This document shows positions 42,874 through 50,806 of a stretch of DNA of 64,000 nt, one piece after another. Numbering within the stretch: position 1 is the stretch's first letter; every line of letters begins with the position of its first letter. The notes under the pieces are model-generated. The model had not been told where the DNA came from and did not search any database. It saw nothing but the letters and a program-made list of their open reading frames with translations. This stretch comes from Paraburkholderia megapolitana (GTDB taxonomy: Bacteria; Pseudomonadota; Gammaproteobacteria; Burkholderiales; Burkholderiaceae): NCBI RefSeq assembly GCF_007556815.1, contig NZ_CP041744.1, positions 61,786-125,785 of the forward strand, written 5' to 3'. The translations under genes and the position numbers were made by a program.

Positions 42874-44082
42874 ATGAAAATGAGCGAGTTGCCAGCTGTT
42901 GAGCGGCACGTGAAGCTCTCTGAGCTTGGAGAGTTCGCCAATCGCCTGTCTGTCATGACAGACGAGCTTCGCGACCAGATCTTAGCACCGCGCCCACGCA
43001 AAACTTCACCTGTCTTCACGATCGGTGAACTGAGCGAGATGTGTGGCGTCGATCGCCAGAAAATTAACTATTTGGCAACGAAGGAAGGCGGCGACTTGCC
43101 GCCTGGTCAGGCCCATGGCACGGGGCGCGCACGAATTTTTACTCTTGCAGAGGCCCGCAACTGGGTGAAGCAGGCTTCGAGCATTTATCAAACCGCACTT
43201 GTGTCAGGGCAGGGCCGTCACCGGGGTCGGGTGTTGATTACCGCGAACTTCAAAGGAGGCTCGTGCAAGACGACAACCACGATGTGCATTGGGCAAGGTT
43301 TGAGCCTTCGGGGGCGGCGAGTTCTTGTGATCGACCTGGACCCGCAAGCGTCTTTGTCGGAGCTTTGTGGTCTCTATGCAGAAAAGGACGTGACATGGGA
43401 AGACACGGTGCTCCCCTTCATTTACGAGCCGACGCTAGAGGGAGGGTTGAGTTCCAAGGTACAGAGCACCTATTGGGACGGGCTTGACGTTATCCCGGCG
43501 CACAACTACCTCCACGACGCGGAATTTCATTTGCCGACAGCGCAGAAGGATAATCCGAAGTATGAGTTCTGGTCGATCTTGCGTCGGGGGATTGAGCCTC
43601 TGCGCGCGCAGTACGATTACATCATCTTGGACACCGCACCGTCGCTCTCCTACCTGACACTCAACGGGCTGATGGCTGCAGACGCGATGGTGATGCCGTT
43701 AGTCCCTGAGAGCCTCGACTTCATTTCGTCGGTGTCCTTCTGGTCGCTGTTCTCAGAGATAGCGGCAGGCTTTGTTGAACATGAACTCGACAAAACCTAC
43801 GAATTCATTTCTGTGCTGCTTTCGAAGGTCGATTACGCCACAACGTCCTCGGCCCCTGTGGTCAGATCTTGGGCGCAAAGGGCATATGCTGACTGGCTCT
43901 CCACGGTTGAGATCCCGGCCAGCTCTGTGATGAGCAATGGAGCGCTTGCGTTCTCGACCGTCTTTGATCTTTCGCGTGCGGACGGCGTGGCAAAGACTCT
44001 GGCGCGTGTGAAACAACCGTTGACGGAGTACTGTAAGTGGATCGACGATCAGTTCGTGTCGCAATGGAGGGCGGAAGCATGA
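42874..44082 (+). CDS. parA: plasmid partition ATPase ParA
   Basis: This 402-residue ParA is of the type with an N-terminal DNA-binding region (IGELSEMCGVDRQKINYLAT near 50-70), as in P1/F ParA, which also represses its own operon. The ATPase has a Walker A-like loop near 127-134 written KGGSCKTT, where the usual second Gly of KGGxGKT is Cys. It continues with VLVIDLDPQASLS and YIILDTAPSLSYLTLNGLMA. AAGGAG precedes the ATG. It moves plasmid copies together with ParB on the nucleoid. The stop overlaps the parB start. Confidence 0.93.
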   Translation: MKMSELPAVERHVKLSELGEFANRLSVMTDELRDQILAPRPRKTSPVFTIGELSEMCGVDRQKINYLATKEGGDLPPGQAHGTGRARIFTLAEARNWVKQASSIYQTALVSGQGRHRGRVLITANFKGGSCKTTTTMCIGQGLSLRGRRVLVIDLDPQASLSELCGLYAEKDVTWEDTVLPFIYEPTLEGGLSSKVQSTYWDGLDVIPAHNYLHDAEFHLPTAQKDNPKYEFWSILRRGIEPLRAQYDYIILDTAPSLSYLTLNGLMAADAMVMPLVPESLDFISSVSFWSLFSEIAAGFVEHELDKTYEFISVLLSKVDYATTSSAPVVRSWAQRAYADWLSTVEIPASSVMSNGALAFSTVFDLSRADGVAKTLARVKQPLTEYCKWIDDQFVSQWRAEA

Positions 44083-45047
44083 GCAATCTGCGAGAACGGA
44101 TGATGAGTCAGACCGCGGAATTGCGTGCGGCGAAAGACATTCCGCTGGAGGCTCATTCGGAGAAGCCGGCAACGCCTCGCACCGCGCCGGGCATGGCTGC
44201 GGCCCTTGCTTCTGCGCAGAAGCGAATTGCGGAGTTAGAGAAAGGTGGCGCATCGTCGGAATTGCCGGTTGCGGACATCGTACCGAATCCGTGGCAACCT
44301 CGTCGTGTCTTCAACGAGGCGAAGCTGACCGAGCTTTCGGAGTCGATTCGAGAGGCCGGCTTGATCCAACCTATTGTGGTGCGTTTGGCTGAAGCAGGGT
44401 ATCAGATCGTAGCGGGCGAACGTCGTTGGCGGGCCCACAAGATGATCGGGAAGGACACGATCAAGGTCGTGCTCGCCGAACTTTCCGATGCTGATATGGC
44501 GATGCTGGCTCTAGTGGAAAACGTGGTGCGGGACGATCTTACTGATTATGAAATCTCGCGGTCTATCCGTGAGACGGAGAAAGAGTTCCCCAATCGCAAG
44601 CGAATGGCTGAATCGCTGGGGATATCTCGATCGGAACTGTACCGTTATTTAGCGTTCGCTGGCTTACCGGAGTTTGTGCTCAGAGACTTGGACAGTCAGC
44701 CGCGTCTGCTCGGCGCTAACGCGGCTGAGGACGTTGTGTCAGTGTTACGAGACCGGGACGATCAAGCAATAGAGATCGCAAGGGCTTTGTGGTCGGAAGT
44801 GGTCGCGGGAGAACTCGATCAAACGAAGCTGGCAAAGGCGATCAAACGTGGGATCGAGAGCGGAGGCAAAGCCGGGGTACTCAGCGATCGGAACATTGAA
44901 AAGATTTTTGCCGGCAAGAATCAGGCTGGGTCGATAACCAAAGATGCGCAGGGTTTCACGGTGAAGATCAAAGCGGGAATGCTCAGTCAGGACAAAGAAA
45001 GGGAGATCCGGACACTGATCACGAAGCTTTTCACAGAGGACGATTGA
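44079..45047 (+). CDS. parB: plasmid partition protein ParB
   Basis: The start at 44079 overlaps parA's stop (ATGA). The 322-residue protein has the ParB/Spo0J N-terminal CTP-binding domain with VPNPWQPRRVFNEAKLTELS and the AGERRWRAHKMIG box. The KRMAESLGISRSELYRYLAF helix-turn-helix near 190 binds parS, and a C-terminal dimerisation region follows. It should load at the palindromes after the terminator and spread along the DNA. Confidence 0.94.
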   Translation: MSNLRERMMSQTAELRAAKDIPLEAHSEKPATPRTAPGMAAALASAQKRIAELEKGGASSELPVADIVPNPWQPRRVFNEAKLTELSESIREAGLIQPIVVRLAEAGYQIVAGERRWRAHKMIGKDTIKVVLAELSDADMAMLALVENVVRDDLTDYEISRSIRETEKEFPNRKRMAESLGISRSELYRYLAFAGLPEFVLRDLDSQPRLLGANAAEDVVSVLRDRDDQAIEIARALWSEVVAGELDQTKLAKAIKRGIESGGKAGVLSDRNIEKIFAGKNQAGSITKDAQGFTVKIKAGMLSQDKEREIRTLITKLFTEDD

Positions 45048-45071
45048 GAAGCGTCCCAGCTAGTCTGTCAT

Positions 45072-45097
45072 GCCCGCCTCGCGCGGGCGTTTTTTTA
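45072..45097 (+). terminator. rho-independent terminator after parB
   Basis: A GCCCGC/GCGGGC stem with a short loop followed by seven T residues lies 25 bp after the parB stop. Confidence 0.85.
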
Positions 45098-45110
45098 TCG
45101 ACGCGAAGAA

Positions 45111-45196
45111 TGTCCCTGGTAGGGACACTCTTGAGACGCGCCCTATGGTTTCGACACCAAGGTGAGCGGACCGGGAAAATGTCCCTATTAGGGACA
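45111..45196. promoter_or_regulatory. two 17-bp palindromes, probable parS sites
   Basis: TGTCCCTGGTAGGGACA at 45111-45127 and TGTCCCTATTAGGGACA at 45180-45196 share 15 of 17 bases and differ only in the centre. They lie just after parAB, where ParB-binding centromeres are normally found. Palindromes of this length suit a ParB helix-turn-helix dimer. Confidence 0.72.
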
Positions 45197-45817
45197 CTGC
45201 TATCGCTATATTCAACTCCGCCTCGCTGCCCCCTATGGTTGTCGTCCTTCTCGCCCAAAGTCTGTCAGCCGCTGCGCGCAGAACTGCTTGCACAAAGCCC
45301 GGCCATTGCCTCATTTCAGGATGGTCGGTGGTTACGCAAACGAGTGACCAATACGGATTGATGCGGCCAAACCGCCAGATCTTGCACGGAAATGGCGATA
45401 ACCCGTTTCGAGAAAAGCGACTTGAAGTGCGACTTTGAGTCGCCACGCCCCCAAAAGGCGACATGAAGTGAGACCACGGATCAGCGAGTTCCATGGAATG
45501 TCTAAGGAACCATGACTCACTGCGTGACCCTCGCCAGCCTATATAACGCCAAGGGATAGGTGGCGAAGAGGATGGTCGCTGCCGGAGTTCGTGACGATGG
45601 ACTTGACCGAAGAGGTATAGGGAGCACTTGCTTGGGGCCTTCTGAATGAGCGAGGGCCGAACGGAAATTTGACCCTGCGCCCCACAGCGTTCGGCTATCT
45701 CACGCGCGACGCCATTGTCCGTTTTGAACGGCTCGATTTCCGCAGCAGCAATTTTCGAGAAACATCTGAGCCCACTGGGCCAATGAGGCGGGAGCGCGGC
45801 ATCGGCACAAAGGAAAG

Positions 45818-46468
45818 TCAGCCCCCCTGCACTTCCCACCCTTCGCTGGTCAGAACTAACGGAACGGTGAGGAGCGTCTTGCCTTGACCGTCGACCTGAC
45901 TGCGAACCTGGCGAGACTCGCCTTTCAAAGCGGGATCCAGTGCCCACGATTGCAGGTTGTCCAGTCTGTAGGTGTAGTACACGATCGCGATCGTCGACCC
46001 ACCCATTTCACCGGGCCCCTCCCATTTCACGACTTTCTCTACTCGCTTCTTTCCATAGCAGTATTGGCCAACGAGATGTTTGCCCGAGGCGCCCAGATTG
46101 GGCTCCATGTGGTGAACGAAGAGGGGATCTCTTTCGTCGACCGGGGTCCATGACCTCACTCGGCCAGACTTGTCCAGTGCGTCCCCACTGTCAGCAGCCG
46201 GCACCATTTCCGATTTGACCTTACCGGCGTGCTCAAGAGCCTCAAGGGCAGCGAAGGTGTCGGGCCACAGCGCTCTCAGGTTTTGACCATCTTTGACCGG
46301 AAACGCCAGATCGGGTGAGCACAGATACACGTTCTTGGCCAACAGGTCGCTATCGATCACTTTTGCGAAGTTATCGCTAGTCGCGTCGGATTTTGAGCTA
46401 CAGCCACAGATGCCGACCGCGATACTACCTACCGTGAGACACGCGGCAAAAAACACAAATCGCCTCAT
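45818..46468 (-). CDS. putative lipoprotein, unknown function
   Basis: This 216-residue protein has a lipoprotein signal: a hydrophobic stretch FVFFAACLTVGSIAVG, then ICGC with Cys as the lipidated residue near 22. The mature part includes SPDLAFPVKDGQNLRALWPD and ERDPLFVHHMEP. Late strands IAIVYYTYRLDNLQSWALDP suggest a beta-rich C-terminal half. It probably sits in the outer membrane or at the periplasmic face. No family was recognised and it has no operon partners. Confidence 0.7.
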   Translation of the reverse strand: MRRFVFFAACLTVGSIAVGICGCSSKSDATSDNFAKVIDSDLLAKNVYLCSPDLAFPVKDGQNLRALWPDTFAALEALEHAGKVKSEMVPAADSGDALDKSGRVRSWTPVDERDPLFVHHMEPNLGASGKHLVGQYCYGKKRVEKVVKWEGPGEMGGSTIAIVYYTYRLDNLQSWALDPALKGESRQVRSQVDGQGKTLLTVPLVLTSEGWEVQGG

Positions 46469-46830
46469 TGATTTTTCCGTCGTTGAGTAAAGGATCGGCG
46501 CATATGGTACGAGGAAAGGGGCGTGCCGGATATCGACACCCTACGCTCGCAAAAAGGGAAGGTTATATACTGAATGTGCTCTCGGCCCACCAAGAGCGCG
46601 CGAATGCGCGCCGGTTTGTCTATAGAGAGAGGGGCGGAAAGGATGTAACGGCTACCCGTGCGCGAGCGATGTCGGTAGAAGGTTTACTCCTTTTCTTGCA
46701 TTTGTTACTATTACCCGTGAGTCGGGAGCGCTGACCTCTTCAGCGTGTTGGACGATTGTTCCACCTGGCTTACCGAATTCGACGGGCCGCTCTATGCGGC
46801 CCGTTTTCAATTGTGCTGCCGGAGAAGGAT

Positions 46831-47685
46831 ATGTATCTGTCGTATCTCGATGAGTCGGGCACGCCGGGGGACAAGACCACGAAATTTTTTGTCCTCGGTG
46901 GCGTTACCGTGTTCGAGAGGCAGACTCACTGGCTCGAGCGCGAAATGGATGCAATCGCCGACCGGTACCAGCAGCAGGTCGGCGGCCAGTATCTGGAGCT
47001 GCACGCGGCGCCAATGCGCAACCGCAAGGAGGGCTGGGAGCAGTTCAGTCCGGCCGACCGTGCGCAGGGCGCGGCGGACGTCCTTCGCCTCCTCGAGGGG
47101 CCACAGATCAAGGCCAGTGTCTTTGCCGCGGTCATCGAGAAAAGCCAGATGCTCCGGACGGCCGACATCCTTCCCTATTGTTTCGAGGTGCTGGCCACCA
47201 AGGTTGACGACTTTCTGGCCTACAAGTACCAGAAGCGCGGCGAGCAGGCGCGCGGGATCCTTGTGCTTGACCGCAAGCAGGCCCTGGAAGAGGCGAACAT
47301 GCAGGCCCTGCACCGCACCTTCAAGCACCTTGGTCATGGGAATGGACGACTCCGCAATTTTGCGGAGGTGCCCATGTTTCTCGACTCGAAAGCATCGCGG
47401 CTCATCCAGCTCGCAGACAGCATCTGCTACTGGATCTACCGTCGTTACGAGTCGCAGGACGATCGTGGCTGGCAACTCATCGAGCCGCACTTCGCCAGCC
47501 TGGGAAACGGCCGGAGCGGACTGCACGAAGTGCTCGATCCAGCCACGCCTGCAGTGCTGGCCGGCCTTCCGCCCCAGCCCTATCCGTTCCCACCACCGCT
47601 GGCCCCACAGCCGTTTCGGGAGATCGTCCTCCCCGTAGCTGTGGCGCCGGCGCGCATTGCACCGGGCGCCGTCATCACGGTCTGA
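46831..47685 (+). CDS. DUF3800 protein
   Basis: The start at 46831 is supported by GGAGAAGG just upstream. The 284-residue product begins YLSYLDESGTPGD, the acidic start of DUF3800 proteins, and has RGILVLDRKQALEEANMQAL in the middle. MFLDSKASRLIQLADSICYW near 190-210 is the family's second acidic motif. DUF3800 is predicted to have an RNase H-like fold with a metal site; its function is unsettled, but it is common in mobile DNA and defence regions. The last 45 residues are Pro/Ala-rich. Confidence 0.85.
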   Translation: MYLSYLDESGTPGDKTTKFFVLGGVTVFERQTHWLEREMDAIADRYQQQVGGQYLELHAAPMRNRKEGWEQFSPADRAQGAADVLRLLEGPQIKASVFAAVIEKSQMLRTADILPYCFEVLATKVDDFLAYKYQKRGEQARGILVLDRKQALEEANMQALHRTFKHLGHGNGRLRNFAEVPMFLDSKASRLIQLADSICYWIYRRYESQDDRGWQLIEPHFASLGNGRSGLHEVLDPATPAVLAGLPPQPYPFPPPLAPQPFREIVLPVAVAPARIAPGAVITV

Positions 47686-47759
47686 CCGTCGCGCTCGACA
47701 CAGGACGGTCGCTGCAATGCCGGCCTCAAGTTTCCGGACCAGGCGCCGATAGCTTCGTC

Positions 47760-47999
47760 ATGAAAAATTTCTTCGACAAGGACATCGCTGCAGAAGCGGG
47801 TCATCTGGTGGCGCTCGAACTCGCGGCGCTGTCCTCGGAGCTGCACGCCGATATGGCCACCATGGCGGCCGTACGCAAGGCGCAGGGCCGCCCGTCGCTC
47901 GAGGAAGAGGAGGCGGAAAACAAGGCGTTCTTCCGCGAGCTGATCGACGAAGGCTTCGAACTGGATCCCGACGTGATCGCCTGGGCGCTCGAAGACTGA
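47760..47999 (+). CDS. hypothetical acidic protein (79 residues)
   Basis: A small helical, acidic protein: VALELAALSSELHADMATMA, then ENKAFFRELIDEGFELDPDV. No family was recognised. It lies between the DUF3800 gene and a terminator. Confidence 0.55.
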   Translation: MKNFFDKDIAAEAGHLVALELAALSSELHADMATMAAVRKAQGRPSLEEEEAENKAFFRELIDEGFELDPDVIAWALED

Positions 48000-48121
48000 G
48001 CAGCCCAGGTAGACCGATGAGCCTCTATCTCGTGAACATGCTCCGCGCATCCCCGCGGCCGGCAGGGCAGGGTAAAATGAAGTCTGGTCTCTCTGCGTCG
48101 TCCCCGGCGTAGAAGTTGAGT

Positions 48122-48152
48122 CCCGGCAGACGTTCGTCGCCGGGCTTTTTTT
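48122..48152 (+). terminator. rho-independent terminator
   Basis: CCCGGC(A)GACG pairs with CGTCGCCGGG around a tiny loop, leaving one bulged A, and a run of seven T follows. It closes the small-gene unit upstream. Confidence 0.8.
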
Positions 48153-48182
48153 CGCCCCTGATGATTTGACCCTAATTTATGC

Positions 48183-48210
48183 AATGCCGCTAAGTCTTAT
48201 TAGCGGCATT
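48183..48210. other. 28-bp dif-like tyrosine recombinase core site
   Basis: AATGCCGCTAA, a 6-base spacer GTCTTA, then TTAGCGGCATT, the exact reverse complement of the first arm. The 11-6-11 layout is that of Xer/dif recombination sites. It lies between a terminator and the operon ending in a large tyrosine recombinase at 50,803, which is the obvious candidate enzyme; host XerCD is the alternative. Confidence 0.6.
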
Positions 48211-48352
48211 ACGATTAATGCCATAGAATAGGGGTAGACCACTTTACGCCACACTTTAACCTGGTTAATTTAAGGGTTTACCCGCGCATCTACCCGCCGA
48301 CGCGACCGTGTATCCCGCGCAGCGCCGCACCCATGACGCCACGAGGACTTCC

Positions 48353-48574
48353 ATGAGCGACCGAGTCTGGAGCTACCGCGAGATTACCGACACCGCCGCA
48401 GCGGAGATCGCGGCCCTGATGGAAGCCGGTTACGGCCGCGAGCGGGCGCGTCGCGACCTGTTCGCGCAGTGGGCCGTCGGCATCTACAAGGGCTGGCAGG
48501 CGATCACGAGTGGCTCCCAGGAGGAGGGCGATGCGGAGCGGCTGATCGCCTTGACTGACCTGAAACGGTGGTGA
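48353..48574 (+). CDS. hypothetical protein (73 residues)
   Basis: The ATG at 48353 follows a GAGGA. The protein is helical (SDRVWSYREITDTAAAEIAA, then ARRDLFAQWAVGIYKGWQA). No family was recognised. It is the first gene of a co-oriented run leading to the large recombinase. Confidence 0.5.
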   Translation: MSDRVWSYREITDTAAAEIAALMEAGYGRERARRDLFAQWAVGIYKGWQAITSGSQEEGDAERLIALTDLKRW

Positions 48575-48695
48575 CTTAACCGCCCCGGAAGGCACGGTTC
48601 GCGGACAACAGGCCTGCTCGCTAAGCGGAAGCGAGAGAAAAGTTTCTGATCACTGACCGGCCACACGGCTGGCACCACACACTGCGGGGGCAGTC

Positions 48696-48905
48696 ATGTT
48701 CTGGAAACGACGCATGGGCGATCACTACGACTTCATCGCCGTCAAAAAACTGGTGCGCCGCATGGCGAACGAGCAGGGCGAGTACCAGCACTACGAGGTG
48801 CATCTCGCCGACGGCACGATCGAGCCGCACGTGTTTTCGGCGGACGAGTGGCGCGTGTGGCAGGCGGGACTCGTCCAGGGCGGGCAGGTGCTGAACGGCG
48901 GCTGA
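48696..48905 (+). CDS. hypothetical protein (69 residues)
   Basis: Begins MFWKRRMGDHYDFIAVKKLV. A basic N-terminal helix is followed by a strand-rich part (YQHYEVHLADGTIEPHVFSA). No family was recognised. Co-oriented with its neighbours. Confidence 0.5.
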   Translation: MFWKRRMGDHYDFIAVKKLVRRMANEQGEYQHYEVHLADGTIEPHVFSADEWRVWQAGLVQGGQVLNGG

Positions 48906-49051
48906 CTGGCTCGCGGCATGCATCCTCTGCAGGTGCAGGCGACGGATGATGCTGCATCCCACCTGGTGACAGACATCTCCTGTCGCCGGCGATGTGCCTG
49001 TGACGGACGCAGAGCAACCACGGCGCACGCCGATCAGAATGGAGACAACCG

Positions 49052-49339
49052 ATGCTGACGATGAAAAACCTGGCCCTTGTGTTCGCGATAGGCGGGCTGT
49101 TCTTTGGCGTGGCTGCGGCCGCGTACTGGCAAAAATCTACGAAAGTGCCAATCGATCCGCTGAACGGAGATCCTGATGGGGTGATGTCAGGCGACCCGGA
49201 GGGTCAGCAATTTGCGTGGCTGGCTGCGCAACTGCGCGCGAACCAGGAGGTCGGCCGACTGAACAAGATTGCGGCCAGACTCACAGCTGTTGCCGTAGTA
49301 CTCAGCGCCCTGTCGACCGTGCTAGGCCTTGAGTGCTGA
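49052..49339 (+). CDS. small membrane protein (95 residues)
   Basis: An N-terminal hydrophobic helix (LALVFAIGGLFFGVAAAAYW) and a C-terminal hydrophobic segment (LTAVAVVLSALSTVLGL) flank a hydrophilic middle. The second helix has a KIAARLTAVAVVLSAL pattern that could anchor or oligomerise. Function unknown. Confidence 0.5.
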   Translation: MLTMKNLALVFAIGGLFFGVAAAAYWQKSTKVPIDPLNGDPDGVMSGDPEGQQFAWLAAQLRANQEVGRLNKIAARLTAVAVVLSALSTVLGLEC

Positions 49340-49485
49340 TCGTGCTGCCAGCACACGATTCGCAGGTGCTGCGGCGCTGGGGCGACGATGCATACGGGTT
49401 TTGAAGAGTGCCGGCGCGCGGCGTCCCGCGCTGGCAATGACGGTCCGCGTTCGTTTGGTCGGAGCGAAAAAAAGGGGAGTGAATA

Positions 49486-49683
49486 GTGGAACCAGAATCG
49501 AAAGTTCTGTACGTCTATCGGTGTACACACTGCGGGCATCGCGGCGAGACGCACCGTGCCGACGACTCATACGACGGTAAGCCTGATACCTGCCAATCAT
49601 GCGGTGCGGCCGTCACGCTCGAGTGGGATGGGGGCGTCACGCTCACACCCGGTGCGAAGACACCCACTGGCCAGCGAGACTGA
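49486..49683 (+). CDS. small zinc-ribbon protein (65 residues)
   Basis: A GTG start preceded by GGGGAG. Two Cys pairs, CTHC near 13-16 and CQSC near 36-39, make a zinc ribbon. Such proteins bind DNA or proteins; a role beside the recombinase is possible but unproven. Confidence 0.6.
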   Translation: MEPESKVLYVYRCTHCGHRGETHRADDSYDGKPDTCQSCGAAVTLEWDGGVTLTPGAKTPTGQRD

Positions 49684-49692
49684 AACTGCACC

Positions 49693-50034
49693 ATGTTGAC
49701 ATCACACGGGGTCCCGTTCACTCCTTCCCACGCCGAGGTGCTTGCGAGCCTGCGCCTGGTCCGCGACCGGCCTGTGGTTCGTCATCATCATGAGGCGACC
49801 GTCGACATGCTGGTCAACATCGGTTTTGTGGTCTGGGCGCGCTCGCTTGGTCGTCTGCCGGCGTTGTCGTTCCTGGCGAGGCTGATCGGCGCGCGCGGAC
49901 CGGCACCTGTCGCCGCCCTGACCCGGCAAGGCATTACCGCACTCAGTCTGCTTGAGGCGGTGGAGGTGTCACCGCACTGGGGCGCGTTTCGTGACCGGCC
50001 CTGGGACCACTCAGCGAAGCACTCACCATCGTGA
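49693..50034 (+). CDS. hypothetical protein (113 residues)
   Basis: Helical protein with VRDRPVVRHHHEATVDMLVN and LPALSFLARLIGARGPAPVA stretches. Its stop overlaps the next start (GTGA), showing operon organisation. No family was recognised. Confidence 0.5.
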   Translation: MLTSHGVPFTPSHAEVLASLRLVRDRPVVRHHHEATVDMLVNIGFVVWARSLGRLPALSFLARLIGARGPAPVAALTRQGITALSLLEAVEVSPHWGAFRDRPWDHSAKHSPS

Positions 50035-50315
50035 CGCCTGCGGAATCCGATACGTTGTACGCGGTCCGTCACTGCTTCGTGACTTTCAGGCGGAATACGG
50101 ACCTGGTCGGGCGGGACGAGGAATTGATCGGGTACCTGCTCGAGGGAATCGACGCAGTCCTGGGCGGGTGCGAGGAGGGGGTTCCGCTGGACGTCCTGCT
50201 GTACATGCTGCGCTGGGGTGCGCGGGACACGAAGCTGCTCGAGCTGGTCGAGATACAGATCCGGTTGCTGGAAGACCTGGGCGTCTTGCCCGCAAGTGAT
50301 CCGGAGGAACCGTAA
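50031..50315 (+). CDS. hypothetical protein (94 residues)
   Basis: A GTG start overlapping the upstream stop. A helical, acidic protein with DLVGRDEELIGYLLEGIDAV and KLLELVEIQIRLLEDLGVLP segments. Two bases separate it from the next gene. No family was recognised. Confidence 0.5.
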   Translation: MTPAESDTLYAVRHCFVTFRRNTDLVGRDEELIGYLLEGIDAVLGGCEEGVPLDVLLYMLRWGARDTKLLELVEIQIRLLEDLGVLPASDPEEP

Positions 50316-50317
50316 CG

Positions 50318-50806
50318 ATGGCCCGTCCCCTGAAAATCCGTAGCGGCCGCCCGGCGATGCCGAAGGCGATGTTGCTGCCGCTTTCAACGGAACACGTGCG
50401 CCGCCTGCAGTTGCAGCACCATCTCGCGCTCGCGGCACTGTCCAGCAGCCGCGGCGATGTCGAGCAGCTCGCCTGCCTCACGGGCGTGGTGCACCTGTCG
50501 TATTTCCTGCGCGACCCGAATGTACCGGATGCTCCGGACGACGGGCTGGCGCTCCTGCAGCACGCAGAAATGGCGCTCGACGCGTGCCTCGCGCGCGCGG
50601 CACAGGGTGAGGCGTGGACCCTGCAGGATGACGAGCACGCCGCGATCGCCCGGTTGCTGATCGAGCACGATGCGCAGCTGGCCCGTGTGCGGATGCATCG
50701 CTATCTGGACGCATGGGAGCGGGTGCAGCGCGTGACAGCAGCGGGTGCCCGCTCACCGCTTCCCGCAGCGGTGCAGGGAGCAGGGCAAGGAACGATATCG
50801 ACATGA
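50318..50806 (+). CDS. hypothetical recombinase-associated protein (162 residues)
   Basis: A helical protein with a basic N-terminus (ARPLKIRSGRPAMPKAMLLP). LQLQHHLALAALSSSRGDVE and LIEHDAQLARVRMHRYLDAW follow. Its stop overlaps the recombinase start (ATGA). A smaller protein of similar position precedes the recombinase-like gene at 28,481, which suggests a recurring pairing. Function unknown. Confidence 0.55.
   Translation: MARPLKIRSGRPAMPKAMLLPLSTEHVRRLQLQHHLALAALSSSRGDVEQLACLTGVVHLSYFLRDPNVPDAPDDGLALLQHAEMALDACLARAAQGEAWTLQDDEHAAIARLLIEHDAQLARVRMHRYLDAWERVQRVTAAGARSPLPAAVQGAGQGTIST

Noticed and set aside
46468..46734. 88-codon ORF upstream of the DUF3800 gene
   Set aside because: Weak start, basic low-information sequence and no family; kept as a possible leader but not supported.
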